Shown here one piece after another: positions 63,906 to 64,000 of a stretch of 64,000 nucleotides of DNA (its first letter is position 1; the number at the start of each line of letters is the position of its first letter). Location: positions 8,049 through 72,048 of the forward strand of contig CAZQHE010000004.1 in the NCBI GenBank assembly GCA_964593155.1, in the 5' to 3' direction. Source of the DNA: JAJRXK01 sp964593155 (lineage in GTDB: Bacteria > Krumholzibacteriota > Krumholzibacteriia > JAJRXK01). A model generated the notes under the pieces. It was not told where the DNA came from. It ran no database searches and was given only the letters and a program-made list of their open reading frames with translations. Made by a program: the position numbers and the translations under genes.

Positions 63906-64000
63906 ATGACCGAACCCACCGCTCGAACGGCCGCGGACGATCACTCCTTCTTCGGACATCCCCGCGGCCTCGCGACCCTCTTCTTCACCGAGTTCTGGGA
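63906..64000 (+). CDS. POT-family proton-coupled peptide transporter, 3'-truncated by window edge
   Basis: Only the first 31 codons are present, running off the window end. HSFFGHPRGLATLFFTEFWE is the well-known N-terminal signature of bacterial POT/PTR2 (DtpT-like) transporters, which continues in family members as a first membrane helix. These proteins import di- and tripeptides with protons, and this would complement the CstA transporter upstream. ATG at 63906 follows a good promoter. Confidence 0.85.
   Translation, partial: MTEPTARTAADDHSFFGHPRGLATLFFTEFW

Overview
The window is about 69% G+C by eye, densely coded on both strands, and looks like a draft or metagenome-derived contig: two runs of exactly ten Ns (9696-9705 and 58199-58208) each fall inside a gene. 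The organism is Gram-negative with an outer membrane (TonB-dependent receptor, FadL-type porin, two predicted lipoproteins). A complete moxR/bat aerotolerance operon and a secreted protein ending in an NPFNP-type FlgD-like sorting domain point to the FCB side of the tree (Gemmatimonadota, Eisenbacteria, Krumholzibacteriota, Latescibacterota-like lineages). This placement is an inference; no rRNA gene or other phylogenetic marker was seen. No tRNA, rRNA, CRISPR array, prophage or insertion sequence was found.

Layout. 1-4.5 kb: the 3' part of a TonB receptor, an Rrf2 regulator with an atypical cluster-ligand set and a palindromic site upstream, an amidohydrolase and a zinc-ribbon membrane protein. 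4.6-8.6 kb: UbiD-family decarboxylase (+); a secreted protein, a PP2C phosphatase and a small ATPase (-). 8.6-19.2 kb: IcmF fused acyl-CoA mutase, MutY, then a lipid-handling group (FadD-like ligase, GDSL lipoprotein, FadL-like porin) and an MFS transporter. 19.1-27.6 kb: solo B3/4 protein, HEAT-repeat protein, STAS-like protein, a btpA-rmlA-rmlB operon, thymidine kinase, an HDOD signalling protein and QueD.

27.6-42.6 kb: twelve minus-strand genes with no gap above 35 bp: moxR, DUF58, a DUF4381-like gene, batA-batE, mutM, a GT39-like/TPR membrane protein, uvrA and a histone-deacetylase-family enzyme. It puts the Bat envelope system and two DNA-repair genes in one run. 42.9-50.5 kb: tandem DUF507 paralogues, a glycosyltransferase, class II aldolase, TolB-like lipoprotein, TPR protein, secreted GH43-like protein and HNH nuclease. 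50.5-57.1 kb: HAD 5'-nucleotidase, WecB, SDR, GT2-TPR, and a TusA/PP-loop sulfur-transfer pair. 57.1-64 kb: SpoU methyltransferase, small membrane protein, lysine 6-transaminase (broken by a gap), CstA, DUF72, an ECF-type sigma factor with its probable anti-sigma protein, and the start of a POT-family peptide transporter.

Regulation. Many upstream regions carry a similar sigma-70-like promoter (-35 TTGCC or TTGNC, spacer 16-18, -10 TAnnnT), best at 4581, 24521, 42737 and 63818. For mutY and trmH the -10 lies only 7 nt before the ATG, which predicts leaderless transcripts. GTG and TTG starts are common, and 1-4 bp stop/start overlaps dominate the operons.
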